DNA from: Diogma glabrata | Lineage: Eukaryota; Arthropoda; Insecta; Diptera; Cylindrotomidae | NCBI GenBank assembly: GCA_963693315.1 | Contig: OY856188.1 | Location: 265,727,114-265,791,113 of the forward strand | Direction of reading: 5' to 3' | Length of the DNA stretch: 64,000 bases | Shown here: positions 11,807 to 24,623 of the stretch, piece after piece | Position numbering within the stretch: position 1 is the first letter of the stretch | Layout: each line of letters starts with the position of its first letter | The notes under the pieces: model-generated | What the model was told of the DNA's origin: nothing | The model's database searches: none | The model's input: the letters and a program-made list of their open reading frames with translations, nothing else | Translations under genes and position numbers: made by a program

Positions 11807-13027
11807 GTATGTGCAACGATAAGGTTCCACTTTCCAAATCCAGGCACTCCAAAATTTAATCAACGGAAACGTTTTAACATCTCATTACTAAAGAATGGTG
11901 AAACAGAAGAGAGATATCAAAACCAAATTACTGAAACGTTGGAGAAATCAGAAACCATTAATGGAGACGTCAATAAGTCATGGTATTTACTCAGGGATGC
12001 TGTCTTAAGCTTAAGAAATTGCTATCTGAAGTGTCTACAAGGACGCAACACCAGGTCCACGAAGGAGAACTATTAACTGGCAAGACAAGCCATTACAAAG
12101 CTATGTAGACGAACGAAGAGAGAATGGTGGAAGAGAAAGTGTGAGGAGATTGAAAGCTTCAATAAGGAACATCAATCGCGTAACTTCTTTCAACAGGTTA
12201 AAACCTTAAAGAAGGGCCCTCAAATTAGATCGACTGCTATTCAAAACGAAGATGGGGAGCTACAAGTATCTAAAATATTTTAGATACTTGGGCCGCTTAT
12301 TTTGAGAAACTTCTCAACTTAAGTGACCAGCAACAAATCGGACGACGAGCAAAGCTTATTCGTGCGTCAAATGTGCATGTAGACGAACCCACCAAAGAGG
12401 AATTCGATGCGGCGCTGTCAAAATTAAAATGCAATAAAGCACCTGGTATCGACCATATAACATCCGAAATGATTGTACATGGCGGTGAAACTCTATCCTT
12501 AAGATTTTTTGAACTTGTTCAAATGATCTGGCGAACTGAAACCATGCCAGACTGGAGCTCAGCTATGCTGATACCAATCAATAAAAAAGGTAATCGCTTA
12601 CAATGTGCTAACTACAGGGGAATTGCTCTACTCTGCACAGCATATAAGATCTTTTGCTACATTATGCTAGCCAAAATCAATCCTTTTGCTGAACAACTGT
12701 TTGGAGAATATCAGTGTGGCTTCCGGCAAGGCCGAGGTAGCACCGAAGCACTTTTCTCGATAAGGTTGATTTTGGAAAAGTGTCGAGAGTCCAACATACC
12801 TGTGTACCAACTCTTCATTGATTTCAGGCAGGCCTACGACTCTCTCGAACGAGGGACTCTATGGTCTGCTCTGGTGTCAATGGGAATCCCTGGTAAACTG
12901 GTATCACTATGCAAAATGACAGTACATAACTCTCAATTCTGTGTACGAGTAGAGATCGAAATATTAAAGTTTTTAAAGTCGACTCCGGGTTAAGACAAGG
13001 TGATGCTGTCTTTCCTATACTGTTTGC
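11807..13027 (+). pseudogene. RTE-like LINE fragment, copy A
   Basis: The sequence parallels copy B (53470-54575) closely. It begins inside the end of the endonuclease domain, lacks about 75 bp near 12007, and covers the first half of reverse transcriptase: KLKCNKAPGIDHITSEM, WSSAMLIPINKKGN, CGFRQGRGSTEALFS and LFIDFRQAYDSLER (12373-12860). It breaks off after SGLRQGDAV. Nonsense and frame changes are present, for example near 12280. Copy A keeps an RT segment that copy B has lost. Confidence 0.88.
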
Positions 13028-13711
13028 CATTGAAATGCCATAACAATTCTATTCGTCACAAAAATAGAATCTAGAAACAGAAACCAACAATCAGCTCTAA
13101 GAAAAATCAATATCTGCCTTTAACGATTCTATCGGAAAATAAACTAACAAACCATAAAACTCACATTAAAATACTCACAAATAAAAATTATGAGCCAAAA
13201 CCTCAAAACACGACAGCAAATACGGACAAACAAACGAAAATCAAGAAGACAGCGATCTATAAAATTCAAAAACTAGCACGTCCAAGTAAAATTCATACCT
13301 TACATGCTGACAATCATTCGTTTGCAACTATGGTAGTGGAAAAGAAATCCCCAATCAAAAACCCAAATATCAAATCACACAGCCGCCGAAATATAACTAA
13401 AACAAATTACACAAATATTAAAGTTCGAACAAACAAAACCGATCAACATTCGATTAAGCTTCACCCAAGCAATTCCTACCACTCCGACACCGAAAATATT
13501 AACGTTGAACCAGTCTGCTACGATAAATTACCATGACTTTAATAACAAAATAATAGTAAGCAACTGCGACCAAAAAAGACCCAGACGTATTGCAAATTGG
13601 ATACACTGTCCATTGCAACTTTCCAAGCTGTTGGATCAATTTTACCATATCTTAGCCTTTCGTGTATTCATGTTCAGAAAACTATTGCCTTACAACTTAC
13701 ACTGCCGATTA
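13028..13711. other. unassigned A/C-rich segment with short ORFs
   Basis: Short frames (13330-13536, 13505-13714) rich in Asn, Lys, Thr and His are visible but show no known domain. It may be old transposon sequence; I cannot name it. Confidence 0.3.
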
Positions 13712-13714
13712 TAA

Positions 13715-14642
13715 CACTAGTTTACAAAAAAAATATCCCTAAATAAAACCAAACTTCTCTTATGCTTGACCTGCTGAACACGAATATCATATTCATTTTT
13801 TTAGTTTAGCTCTTGTTTTTGAGAAATTCGTGAAAAACCAATTTTTTCGGTGAACAAAAAGGTTATTCCGGTTTTTGGATCGCATATTTTACAAAAACAA
13901 CAAATTTAATATATTAATTAAAAAATGCATATAGTTAAGATACTAACAAACATTTTGAGCTTTACTTTGAAGAAATCCATCAAGGATTCTGGAAGTTATA
14001 CTCGAAAAAAGTTGAAAAAAAAAAACAAAAATTTAGGTTTTTTTAAAAATTTTCTATATTCAACGCCATAAATTTAAAACAAACAATGATTTTAGATTTT
14101 TTTATTTCTTGGAGCCTACAGTTGATTCAATGTCCTTCCTTTTAAGTTAAAAAAAACGAGTATTGGTGCAGGTTGCACCAAGTTCTTTAGGTTTTCCCAA
14201 AAAAATTTTGAACTAAAAATTTGGAGTAAAAAATTTTTACTAAGAATAATTTAAATTATATAACATAATTGATTTAAATATGAGTTGTTATAAAGATTTT
14301 CGAGTTGAAACTGTGAGTTATAGTCAAAACCTGGTCGTAACACAACGTTAAAACGTTTTTTAAAACGATTTTTACAAAAATAGCTTAAAATGTTTGTTAG
14401 CATTTTAACTATGCATTTCTTTGATTAATACATTGAATTTGTTTGTTTTGAAAAATATGCAATCAAAAAACCGTAATAACCTTTTTTTTCACCGAAAAAA
14501 ATTGTTTTTTCGCAAATATCTCAAAAACAAGAGCTAACCTAAAAAAATTAATATTTTATTCGTGTTCAGCAGGTCAAAATCTACAAGAAAAGTTCGGTTT
14601 TAGTCAAGGAGACAAAAAAAGATCAAAATTTGTAAACTAGTG
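13715..14642. mobile_element. foldback element 1, CACTAG termini
   Basis: CACTAGTTTACAAA at 13715 faces TTTGTAAACTAGTG ending at 14642. The element is flanked by TAA on both sides (13712-13714, 14643-14645), a 3-bp target duplication. Homology between the arms runs deep into the element: the AACAAGAGCTAA-like and GTTCAGCAGGTC-like blocks recur inverted. The left arm holds a nested mini-palindrome, GGTGCAGGTTGCACC, near 14166. No coding sequence. The 3-bp duplication and CACTA start point to a non-autonomous CACTA-like transposon. Confidence 0.8.
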
Positions 14643-14930
14643 TAACCAATATAATACAATTTTATTCGCATTCGTCTAATTCAGTTAATTGTCTTGAAAA
14701 TCTGTTCCAAAAATTTCCTGTCTGTTTTTCCAATATTTACTACCAGCATCTCGTAAAATCATATTCGACAAAGGAGAAGTTTTCAACTTAATTGCAACTT
14801 AATTGCAATACGTATTTATTAGTCAAAGACATAAATCAAATTCGAGATAATTTCTCTACAAAATCAGTTACTACAGACAAAAATTTCACTCTTTTAAAAA
14901 ACTAAAGCTCTCCGATATTATTACATTTCG

Positions 14931-15098
14931 TCTAAACCTAACACTAACCTAAACCACAAGTTAATCCAACAAACCTATCCTAAACCTAATACTAACTTAA
15001 ACCATAAGTCAATCAAACAAACCTATCCTAAACCTAACATTAACTTAAACCTTAAGCCAATCAAATTCCTAATACTAACCTAAACCATAAGTCAAATC
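14931..15098. repeat. 48-bp tandem repeat with CCTAAACCTAA core
   Basis: Units start at 14931, 14979 and 15027, each exactly 48 bp. A fourth is shortened by 6 bp at its start near 15068. Each holds CCTAAACCTAA, CTAACYTAAACC and AAGYCAATC-like blocks. Confidence 0.85.
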
Positions 15099-15236
15099 TA
15101 AACAATTTATACTAAGCCATGTACGATATACAAGAAAAATAATAATCGAATAACAATAATTTTACTATCAATTCAATTTCCAATCAATACAATCAATAGA
15201 AATAATAAGTTTAAAATCATTAAGCATAAATAATCA

Positions 15237-17620
15237 AACTAGTTTACAAGAAAAATCTCCCGAAATAAAACCCAAATTTTCTTATAGATTTGGACCTCCT
15301 GAGCACGAATATCATATTCATTTTTTTTGGTTAGCTCTTGTTTTTGAGATATTCACGAAAAACCAATTTTTCTGGTGATCAAAAATGTTGTTTCGGTTTT
15401 TGGGTCTCATATTTTACAAAACCAACAAATTAAAAATAATAATGAAACAAGTGCATAGTAAATATACCAACAAACATTTTGAGCTATATTTTGTAAAAAT
15501 TCATTAAGGACTCTGGAAGTTACAGTCGAAAAAATTTGAAAAAATACGAAAAAATCACGTTTTTTTAAATTTTTCCATTTTCAACGACATAAATTTTGAA
15601 CAAACAAAGACACTAATTTTTTTTAATTTCTTGGAGCCTATAGTAGTTTTTCTTTCTTTTAAGCTAAACGACACGAATATTGGTGCAGTTTGCACCAAGT
15701 TATTCAAGTATTCCCAAAGAAAGTCAAAACTCAAAATTTGGAAAAAATAATTTTTTACTCAATTTATTGTGCCATAAATAATAATTTTATAAGTTCAGTC
15801 GTTCTCAAACATCAGTAAAGAATTATTTTAAAATAGTAAAGTATAATTTCCATTTTTGTTTTCGAAGTTGGGAATTGGATCGATATGAGACATATATAGA
15901 AAAATATAAACAAAAGATAATCAATTGTGAGGAAAGGCAAAACATCATAATATCAGAACTATTTAAGTTAGTTCAAGCACCATAAAGTTAAGCTCCTACT
16001 TATGTCTATTAATACCTGTAAGATTTGTTTATTTTCTGTTTTCTTTTTTTTTTTTTGATAATGTAAATTTTTTTCTATCACTGCCCATCTTGTGTTACTT
16101 CTTACGTTTATGATCATTTTAAGTTTAATTTAAGAAAGCAATTACTTCTCCTTTTTAATAGTTTATCGGTTTTCCCAACTTTTGTTTAATTAGTTTAATG
16201 AGGTTTCTTTTTTAGTAGATAATTGTCGTATGATTAGTTGCAAATATAATCTCTCTGAGGATAAATTTAATTCCAAACATTCAAGTGAAAATAATAATTA
16301 AAAAAGAAAAAATTTACAAATATAAATATTAAATTGTGTATTGTTTTTAAAAATCAATAAATCAATAGAGATAGCTGCCTTTTAAAGCAAAACAAATTGT
16401 TAGTAAAGTGTAAAACCAAGTTTATTTAAATGGCGTTGTCAAGAAGTTTCAAGTGTAAAAATAGCACAAATTCATTTTGTTTTATTTGTGGAAGTTACAT
16501 AATACATACTGCTAAATCACCCCACTAATTGATATTTTCCAACTCCTAAAATAAATCCGAGGTGGGAGGAGCTAGATCATGTCCAAAAACTTCACAAAAA
16601 AAATCTCAATTTCGAGAAAAATCATATACAAATAAAATACAACATTTGTCAAAAAAGGACATTTCATAATCATCAAACTGATATTTTCCAACTCTTAAAA
16701 TAAATCAGAGGCAATAGGAGCTAGATCATGTCAAAAAACTTCACAAAAATATCTCAATTTCGAGAAAAATCATATACAAATAAAATACAACTTTTGTCAA
16801 AAAAAGACATTACATAATCAACTAACTGATATTTTCCAGCTTCTTAAATAAGTCCGAGGTGGGAGGAGCTAGGTCATGTCAAAAAACTTCACAAAAAAAA
16901 TCTCAACTTCGAGAAAAATCATATACAAATAAAATACAACTTTTGTCAAAAAAAGAAATTTCATAATCAACTAACTGATATTTTCCAACTCCTTAAATAA
17001 GTTCGAGGTGAGAGGAGCTAGATCCACTACGAAAACAACTTATATATAAATCAATTATGTTGCAGAATTGAAATTATTCGTAAAGTTGAATTTTTATTCC
17101 AAATTTTGAGTTTTGACTTTCTTTGGGTAAACTTGAATAACTTGGTGCAAACTGCACCAATATTCGTATATTATAGCTTGAAAGAAAGAAAATTGAAGTT
17201 ACTATAGGTTTCAAGAAATTAAAAAAAATTAGTATTTATATTTGTTCAAAATTTATGGTGTTGAAAATGGAAAAATTTGAAAAAAACGTGAATTTTTCGT
17301 ATTTTTTCAACTTTTTTCGACTGTAACTTCCATAGTCCTTAATGGATTTTTACAAAATATAGCTCAAAATGTTTGTTGGCATATTTACTATGCACTTGTT
17401 TTATTAATATATTTAATTTGTTTGTTTTGTAAAATATGAGACCTAAAAACCGAAACAACATTTTTGATCACCAGAAAAATTGGTTTTTCGTGAATATCTC
17501 AAAAACAAGAGCTAACCAAAAAAAATGAATATGATATTCGTGTTTAGGAAGTCTAAATCTATAAGAAAAGTTGGGTTTTATTCAGGGAGACAAAAAAAGT
17601 CCAAAATTTGTAAACTAGTG
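15237..17620. mobile_element. foldback element 2, CACTAG family
   Basis: The left end reads AACTAGTTTACAAG (first C changed to A) and the right end TTTGTAAACTAGTG, with TCA on both sides (15234-15236, 17621-17623). Arms of about 525 bp (15237-15762 and about 17090-17620) are inverted copies of each other and related to foldback element 1. They share the GGTGCAGTTTGCACC mini-palindrome (15683; inverse 17139). The 1.3-kb middle holds a tandem array and no protein. Confidence 0.82.
16529..17027. repeat. tandem repeat of 148-149 bp inside foldback element 2
   Basis: Units begin at 16529, 16678, 16826 and 16975 with CTGATATTTTCCA. Each contains GAGGAGCTAGATCATGTC-like and TCAATTTCGAGAAAAATCAT-like blocks. 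The last unit is cut short. Confidence 0.88.
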
Positions 17621-17825
17621 TCATTAAAGCATAAATATACATATTATATTAAGACAGTAGTTTGTAAGATACGCGAGATAATCAAAACAACGTAATTTTT
17701 TTTATTCAAACAAAAACAAATAATTTACTACATAATATTTAATTTACTACAATTTTTTATTTGACTACAACTAAGTATTCATAATTCATAACATACATAT
17801 TGCGAAAAGAAAACAATTTCTTTAA

Positions 17826-20440
17826 AATAGTATATTCTTCAACGATGCCGAAAACAACATATTTTGAAACGAGAGGACAGTTTACCAGCCGAGGCGATAG
17901 CCGAGGTTGGTAATGGTCGCGAGATTCAAAATATGATTTTCGGCGAGTAGAAGACTGTACTTTTTCTACTACTTTTTTAAAAATTATTATTAATTATTAA
18001 ACATTTTCATGTATAATTACATACAATTCATATTTTAAAACATACACTGTTACAAATTAAAATTGTATATGTGTATTTATATTTCTGCTATTAAAAAATA
18101 GATGACTCAATATGAATAAATTATTCAATTTTTATGCTATACTTATAAACATAGCTGTCTTTAATTACAAGTCTTATTGTTTTTTTTGTGAATTATTTGC
18201 ATATCCCTACATATAGTTATTCATGATGTTATATTTTTATTCTATTTACGCTACAAAATCCTATATTATTATTCTATTTACTCTATAAAGTTCTTAAAAT
18301 CATTAAATAACACATCTTTGTAGGTTTATTGTTTTTTTAATTTCGCGTCTAGTAGGCTTAAAACTAAAGACGGTTTGTACTTTGTCATAAACAAAATCAA
18401 ATTCCGATTTCAGATTTCAGATTTCTAAAATAAAAATATCAGTTTTGATTTAGTTTTTGAATGGGAATGACGTTACGAAAATTCTTGATATATTTAAACA
18501 CAACCTAAATTATTTTACGTAAAACAAATATTTTATTTTCATTTGTTAAATAAATAGGTGAAATAATATTTTTTAAAAATATCTTAACACCAACTGTTAT
18601 TTATCATACTATTTGACAAGAATATATGAATATTATATATTACTTCGGTCTGAAAGACCTAAGTGTTACATTCATGAGCTCAAAGTGAAATTCTTACCCC
18701 CACTTTTTTTTACATTTCTCGACGTTTTAGGACATACTGATTCTAAAAAAGCAAAAAAAAAAAATGTATGTCTGTCTGTAGGCCGGCCGTCATTACCTAC
18801 GCTGCAGGGAAAACCGCTGGAGGGATTTCAAAAAATTTTTTTTCTAAAAATATGTATACTCAAGGGACAGGTCCCAAAGGGCTGTGTTCGATATTTGTAC
18901 CGGAAGTGTGTCAAAAAAATCATTATGTGTGTCAAAAATAGCAAATTTTCATATTTTTGGCTTAAAAAACGTTCATTTTAAGTGATTACGAGTAGGAAAA
19001 TTAAATTTGAAGAAATCTTGATGGGAGGGATTGGTATGTGAGATCAAAAACTAGATTATCTCATTATAAGTTTGTCAAAAAAATGTTGTCAAGTGTGTCA
19101 AAAGAAAGATTTTTATTTATTTTTTTACCTGATTTTTTAGAAAAAAAAATAAAATTAATTGTTTGTTGGAAATGAAATTGTATCATTATTATTGAGAATT
19201 ATGGCATTATAAGTTTGTCAAAAAAATGTTGTCAAGTGTGTCAAAAAAAAGATTTTTATTTATTTTTTTACCCAATTTTTTGGAAAAAAAATTGTTTGTT
19301 TGAAATGAAATTGCTTCGGTTTTATTATTATTATTGAGAATTATGGCATTTTAAGTTTGTCAAAAAAATGTTGTCAAGTATGTCAAAAAAAGACTTCATT
19401 TATTTTTTAGCCAATTTTTTGGAAAAAAAAATGTAGCTGTTTTTATGACGTAAATGTAATTGAAAATGAAATTGAACATGGAACGTGAATTTGTTATAGT
19501 TTTTGAAATATTTTTGGAATTTTGAAAAAGTTTGTATATTTGATTTTGTAATAATTTTTGCAATATTTTTAGAATTTCGGAAAAGATTTAATTTTTGATT
19601 TCGTAAGAATTTTTGTAATATTTTTAGAATTTTGAAAAATTTTCAATTTTATTATAATTTTTGGAATTTTGAAAAAAATTTTCAATTTTTGATTTTGCAA
19701 TCATTTTTGCAATATTTTTAGAATTTTGGAAAAAGTTTGAATTTTTAAGAATTTTTAGAATATTATCGGCATTTAGAACAAGTTTAAATATTTGATTTCA
19801 TTCTAGTTTTTGGAATATTTTTGGAATTATGAAAAAGTTTGATTTTATTTAATTTAACAATATTTTTGGAATTTTGATTATAATTTGCCGGCAACGTATT
19901 GATGTTTCGTGTTAGTTTTGTAATTAATTTCTAAACAGATATAAAAAATACTTGTACTTTAACAAAGAGTTATGTTTGTTATACATCGCTGCCCAAAACT
20001 AAAACCAATGTCCTCGTGAAAGTTTTTCGCCGAAAACTATATCAAAATCCTTTACCCAAACCGAAGTCTTGATATCTCAGAGCTGTGAGATTTCAGCCCC
20101 TCCATATTTTAACTATTATTATTTTTACAATTTTAATGTGAATTGTCCGTAAATAATTCAGAAATAACTCCAAATAACTCCTCCAAACAGAGACAAATTA
20201 ACATTAGCCAAATTATTTCATTCAATTCAATCAATCAATTGATTGTCTTAACGGGTATTCTAGGATGGTTTATTCTAGTTAAGAAATTAGAAAATAGATG
20301 GCTTTTAAAAAATTACTTTCTTCACTAGGTACGAAAGTAATTCGTATAGGTTTTTTTTATCACCGATGACGAAAAAGAAGTTTTCGATGCAATGAACAAA
20401 CATCGAAAGTAGATTTTTTATGTTGGGTAGTAGAAAAACG
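17826..20440 (+). repeat. repeat R2 copy 1 (interrupted by repeat E)
   Basis: Matches 42788-43866 on both sides of an inserted element. The left end makes a strong stem: GCCGAAAACAACATATTTTG (about 17844) pairs with the later CAAAATATGATTTTCGGC (about 17925). Near the borders TTTTTCTACTAC (about 17958) is the inverse of GTAGTAGAAAAA (about 20427). No protein is encoded. Terminal limits are approximate. Confidence 0.7.
18635..20110 (+). repeat. repeat E copy 1, inserted in R2
   Basis: Begins near TTACTTCGGTCTGAAAGACC (a short hairpin) and ends near TTTCAGCCCCTCCATA. R2 copy 2 lacks it, which fixes the insertion. After a GTATGTCTGTCTG and GGCCGGCC stretch come several ~130-bp blocks with AAGTTTGTCAAAAAAATG. 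Then follows a degenerate minisatellite of TTTTTGGAATTTTGAAAAAG-like units. No gene. Confidence 0.8.
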
Positions 20441-20444
20441 TTTT

Positions 20445-21711
20445 TTTTGTTGTTCCCATTGAATAAATATATAAGGAAGTATCGTTACGTGTTCGTATAC
20501 AAATGATCAGTGAAGCATTTTTTTTTAAACGTATTCGTTAGGTTTCCACACTGTCAATGTCATTTCATATGTTTACGTCGTATTTTAAAACAAACTAAAG
20601 TGTTTTTTCTGTATTTTGTTCTTAAAATATTGAATTGTAATTTAATTTTATACAAATTAGTATTTAAACTGTTTTTTTTTTCACAACAATTAATTGTGTT
20701 TATATAGTTATTTATCAATTGTGTTTATATAGTTATTTATTCATAAAAACGGTGTACTGCATCAAAGCATGTACAAATTTGTCAACATTCCAAAGCATTT
20801 TGCTGCTAAAATTACATTTTTCAGATAAGGATATTTTGATAAAAAATGTTAAAAAGACAATTTAGTATATATTTATAATATACATATTTACAATAAGTTT
20901 GTGTCACAAAATTAATTATTTTCTAATTTATTTTTTATTTAATTTCTCAAATGTAAGGTTGCCAAAATGTCAAAACAATTTTGTTAGACACGCCCATTCA
21001 CAGGGAAGGGATTGTATAAAGTTGTTGTTTGTCATGAAAAATGTGTGTAAAAAATATAAATTTCATTTAAAGTTTAAACGGATTTGATCTAGAATTTTTA
21101 ATAGTGAAATATATTGTTCAAACATATATAACATAAGGATTTTCAATTTAACTACGATGTTTATACAATTATTATTAGTTTATTAGTCGAAGTATGGTTA
21201 TAAACATAAATTAAAATCGAATTTTTAAACCAATAGACAGTACAAGCTAATTTCGTCAATATTTAGGAATAGTCATCTTTTAAAGTGGGTTTAAAGGTAC
21301 TTTGGAGTATTTTCAACCTTTGCCAATTTTGTTATATTCAAAAAATGGCAACTGTTAGAAAAAGCTGAATACGATAGATATTTTAGATAAGTTTTTTTAT
21401 AGAAGTTAGTTCATAGAAGTTTTGTAGTTAAATAAAAATATTGGCTTAGATGACAGCTTTACAAATTTGTATTCGTAAAGATGTGTTCATTTGTATTGCT
21501 GGTAATGATGTTAGATTGTTGTTAGTGTGATACTATTGCTGAAGATGATGGCACACAATTTTGCTTTTATGTATTTAATGTTGAGAAAAAAATTATTAAA
21601 ATAAAATCAACAAAATATATAACTTATTCATTATCTTTTATTTAAGTAGGAAACGGGTAAAAATACATTTTAAGACAAATTTATTATTATTATAAAATCT
21701 TATTTATCTTC
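20445..21711. other. AT-rich intergenic, nothing recognised
   Basis: Only short chance ORFs. No repeat structure or coding match seen. Confidence 0.5.
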
Positions 21712-22146
21712 CTTATTACAGTTTGGTTCTTCCATGCGAACACGTAGACTTCAGTCTCTTAGTAGCAGATACTCTTGTAAACAATTCTCAGACTCTATTT
21801 TCGTTCATGGTATTAAAATCTATAATAATCTTCCTGATCATACTAAATGCTCAAATACTCTTGTCATATTTAAAAGAAAGTGTTTTAGTTACTTTGTCGA
21901 ATTAATTTAAATATATAAGTTTTTTTTTTTTATTGTTATGAATTTCAATATTTTATGTTAGTATTAAGTATTTAATATATTTCATTCTAAGCATTTTATT
22001 AAGCATTTATTATATTTCTTCTAAATTATTCTCCTATCCTTTATTCTTTTTTATTATGTTTATCACTCAATACAGACTTTGAGAAGGCTTGCCTTACCTG
22101 TATTGTATTATATTAATAAATAAATAAATAAATAAATAAATAAATA
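21712..22146 (+). pseudogene. 3' end of a CR1/L2-like LINE with AATA tail
   Basis: A decayed C-terminal stretch reads SLSSRYSCKQFSDSIF and then IYNNLPDHTK and FKRKCFSYFVE, the pattern at the end of ORF2 in CR1/L2-like LINEs, closing with a stop near 21905. Untranslated sequence with CTTGCCTTACCTGTATTGTA follows. It ends in an (AAAT)n tail (about 22117-22146), typical of such LINE 3' ends. Strongly 5'-truncated. Confidence 0.7.
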
Positions 22147-23625
22147 TTCAGCATTTTATTTTTATGACTTTTTTTACACTAAGCATACAGAAATCATGTT
22201 AAATAACGTAGACTGAACAGGAATATTTTTTTGTGACACATGCGAACAAAATATTCAATTTTGTACTAGAATAGAATACAATAAAAAACTACTTTTCGCC
22301 ACATATGACTACAAAATGCATGTGAGATTTGTAGTTAAATCTATCCATATATCTCTATATATAATATTTTTATAGCACTAAAATATCAAAATAATAATTT
22401 AAATAACTTACCATATAGTAAAAACAACTTAAACACATTGGGTCGTATGAATAAAAACTGAGAAAAGTATGCATATTCTCCAAAGTAAAAGATATTGAGG
22501 AAAGTAAAGTTATAGAGTATATTCTCATGTATATATTATACTTTGCTTTGCTCTGAGAACGTTCGAATTCGAACATGAGAATATTCTCAACGTAAATGTC
22601 ATCTGTCAACTGTTAATATACGTAGTTATGGAGATCGAAATTTTGGAAACAGAATATTTGATTAAAGAAGGTATTTGAATTTATTTTATTTTAAATGTTT
22701 AATGTAAAATCTTTTTCACCTGCTCAATCAAATCAATTTGGATTTATTTTATGAGTTTAAAAAATCAAAAGATTGAAACATTGGTGGGAAATATGTATGT
22801 AAACAATAGAAATGGCGACTGTTTGCATTTTAATTCATAAATTGATAGCATTTTTTAATTGAGCATTTAGCAGTGATTAATTGATTAAGTTTCAATATAT
22901 ATATATATATATGTTAAAAATTAATTTAATGTCTAAAATAAATTAAGGAAAAAATAATTTTTATATTGATGTTAATCAAAAGAAATTATTTATTTTAAAA
23001 GTGTTTTTTCTAGGTGAAAAGAATTCAACATAAAACTTATGTTAAATATTTGAATGTGTTTTAAGATATATTTTTTTATATTTGAAGGTATTGAGAATTT
23101 AGGTGATTCGCCAAGTGTCAGCAAAGGGAATTATAATGACCTACTATTTATAAGGCTTGTGGAAAAATTTGGTGCTTTTACAGAAAAGCCAGGCTCCACC
23201 AATAGAAATAAAAAAACAGGCAGCAGCAAAACATAGAAGTGAAGTATTGCTACTCGAATATGGAATACAACTCGTTCCAGAGCAAATAAAAAAAAATTCA
23301 TAACATGAAATAAAGATTAAAGCAAAAAACTGATCGAAGGAAAACCGGCAATTTAAAAATAAGTTTAAAAGATCATGAAAAGTTGCTTTTCGAATTATTG
23401 GATGGAGAAGAAAACCCAAGCATTACGGAAAGACCTTGTAATATTTGTTATATTTGCATTTAAAATATTTGCAATAATTTTAATTAAATTTTTACAATTA
23501 CAGATGGAATGGAAGTCGGCTTAGAAACTCCCGAGCCTGTTATAGAAGAAACTGGTCCATCGCATAAACCATCCAATCTCTTCGTCAACATCAAAAAGAA
23601 GGCGACTCGTGTCTACAACAAAAGG

Positions 23626-23735
<110 letters not shown>

Positions 23736-24101
23736 AAATTATAATATTATATCGGCTGTTTAATAATATATTTATTTAATTATTTAATTTGCACCCTTTA
23801 TCAGCCACTTGTTTAGTAAAAATTTTAATTAGAGAAAAATTAAAATTGTTTTTATTATATTATTTTTACAATATTTCGCCACAAAGGCATTATCAAGTAA
23901 TCTAAAGTAAACAATTATATAACCATTAACATCAAACAAATTTAAAAAATAATTATAAAAAACTTACATTGAAAAAAGAATTATTCAAAAACAACGTTAA
24001 AATAGACTTCAAAAAATTTAAAGAAAAGTTGATTGAAAATATTATTTACATAGTTTTTGGCACTCTAAATTAAAAAAATGAAACAAGAAAAAATAATGAA
24101 A

Positions 24102-24623
24102 TCAATAAAAGCCTCTTTTATAATTTACAGTGTTAAGTAAATGCAAGTATGGTTTTTTTAAATTGTCTGTATCTTTCTTGAAATTAACAGCATTTTTTCT
24201 ATTTAAATGAATGTGAACTGACTCCATAAGCTCCCTTATTTTAACATCCTGTTCTTCATCCAAAATAGTTGTTTTATCTAAAGCCCAAGTATGACCATGT
24301 TCAATAGAATGTTGTGCAAGTGCAGTGGTACCATGTTTTAATTTAACAGTGCTTTTATGTTGTGTAATTCTATCTTCAAGTCTTTGGCTAGTTTGTCCAA
24401 TATAAATTTTACCACAAGAACAAGGAATATTATAAATAAGATTAGATTTCTTAAAACAATGAATTTTATCTTTAATATTGCTGAAAAATAAATATTGAGA
24501 TTTGTTCAATATTTTATTGGCTAATTTTATAGATGAACTTTTTTCTTCAAACAAAATTTTCTTAATTTGTTCAGTTAATTTAGGAACATATGAAAGAGAC
24601 ACATACAAATTTTGTTCAGACAA
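24102..24623 (-). pseudogene. Penelope-like protein, C-terminal part with GIY-YIG nuclease (left arm)
   Basis: 173 codons: SLSYVPKLTEQIKKILFEE (end of the RT-linked region), then the nuclease NIPCSCGKIYIGQTSQRLED with its GIY-YIG-like core (KIYIGQT), RITQHK, HSIEHGHTW and the conserved Glu region IRELMESVHIHLNRKNA. The RT itself is missing, so this is a 5'-truncated copy, though the reading frame is intact. Confidence 0.85.

Noticed and set aside
14931..15098. Canonical insect telomere repeat
   Set aside because: No TTAGG/CCTAA hexamer-type array; the period is 48 bp.
14931..17027. CRISPR-like arrays
   Set aside because: The tandem repeats here are contiguous without unique spacers, and the genome is eukaryotic.
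18635..20110. Repeat E as a Helitron, because of its terminal hairpins
   Set aside because: No TC start and CTRR end could be placed at the borders given by the empty site.
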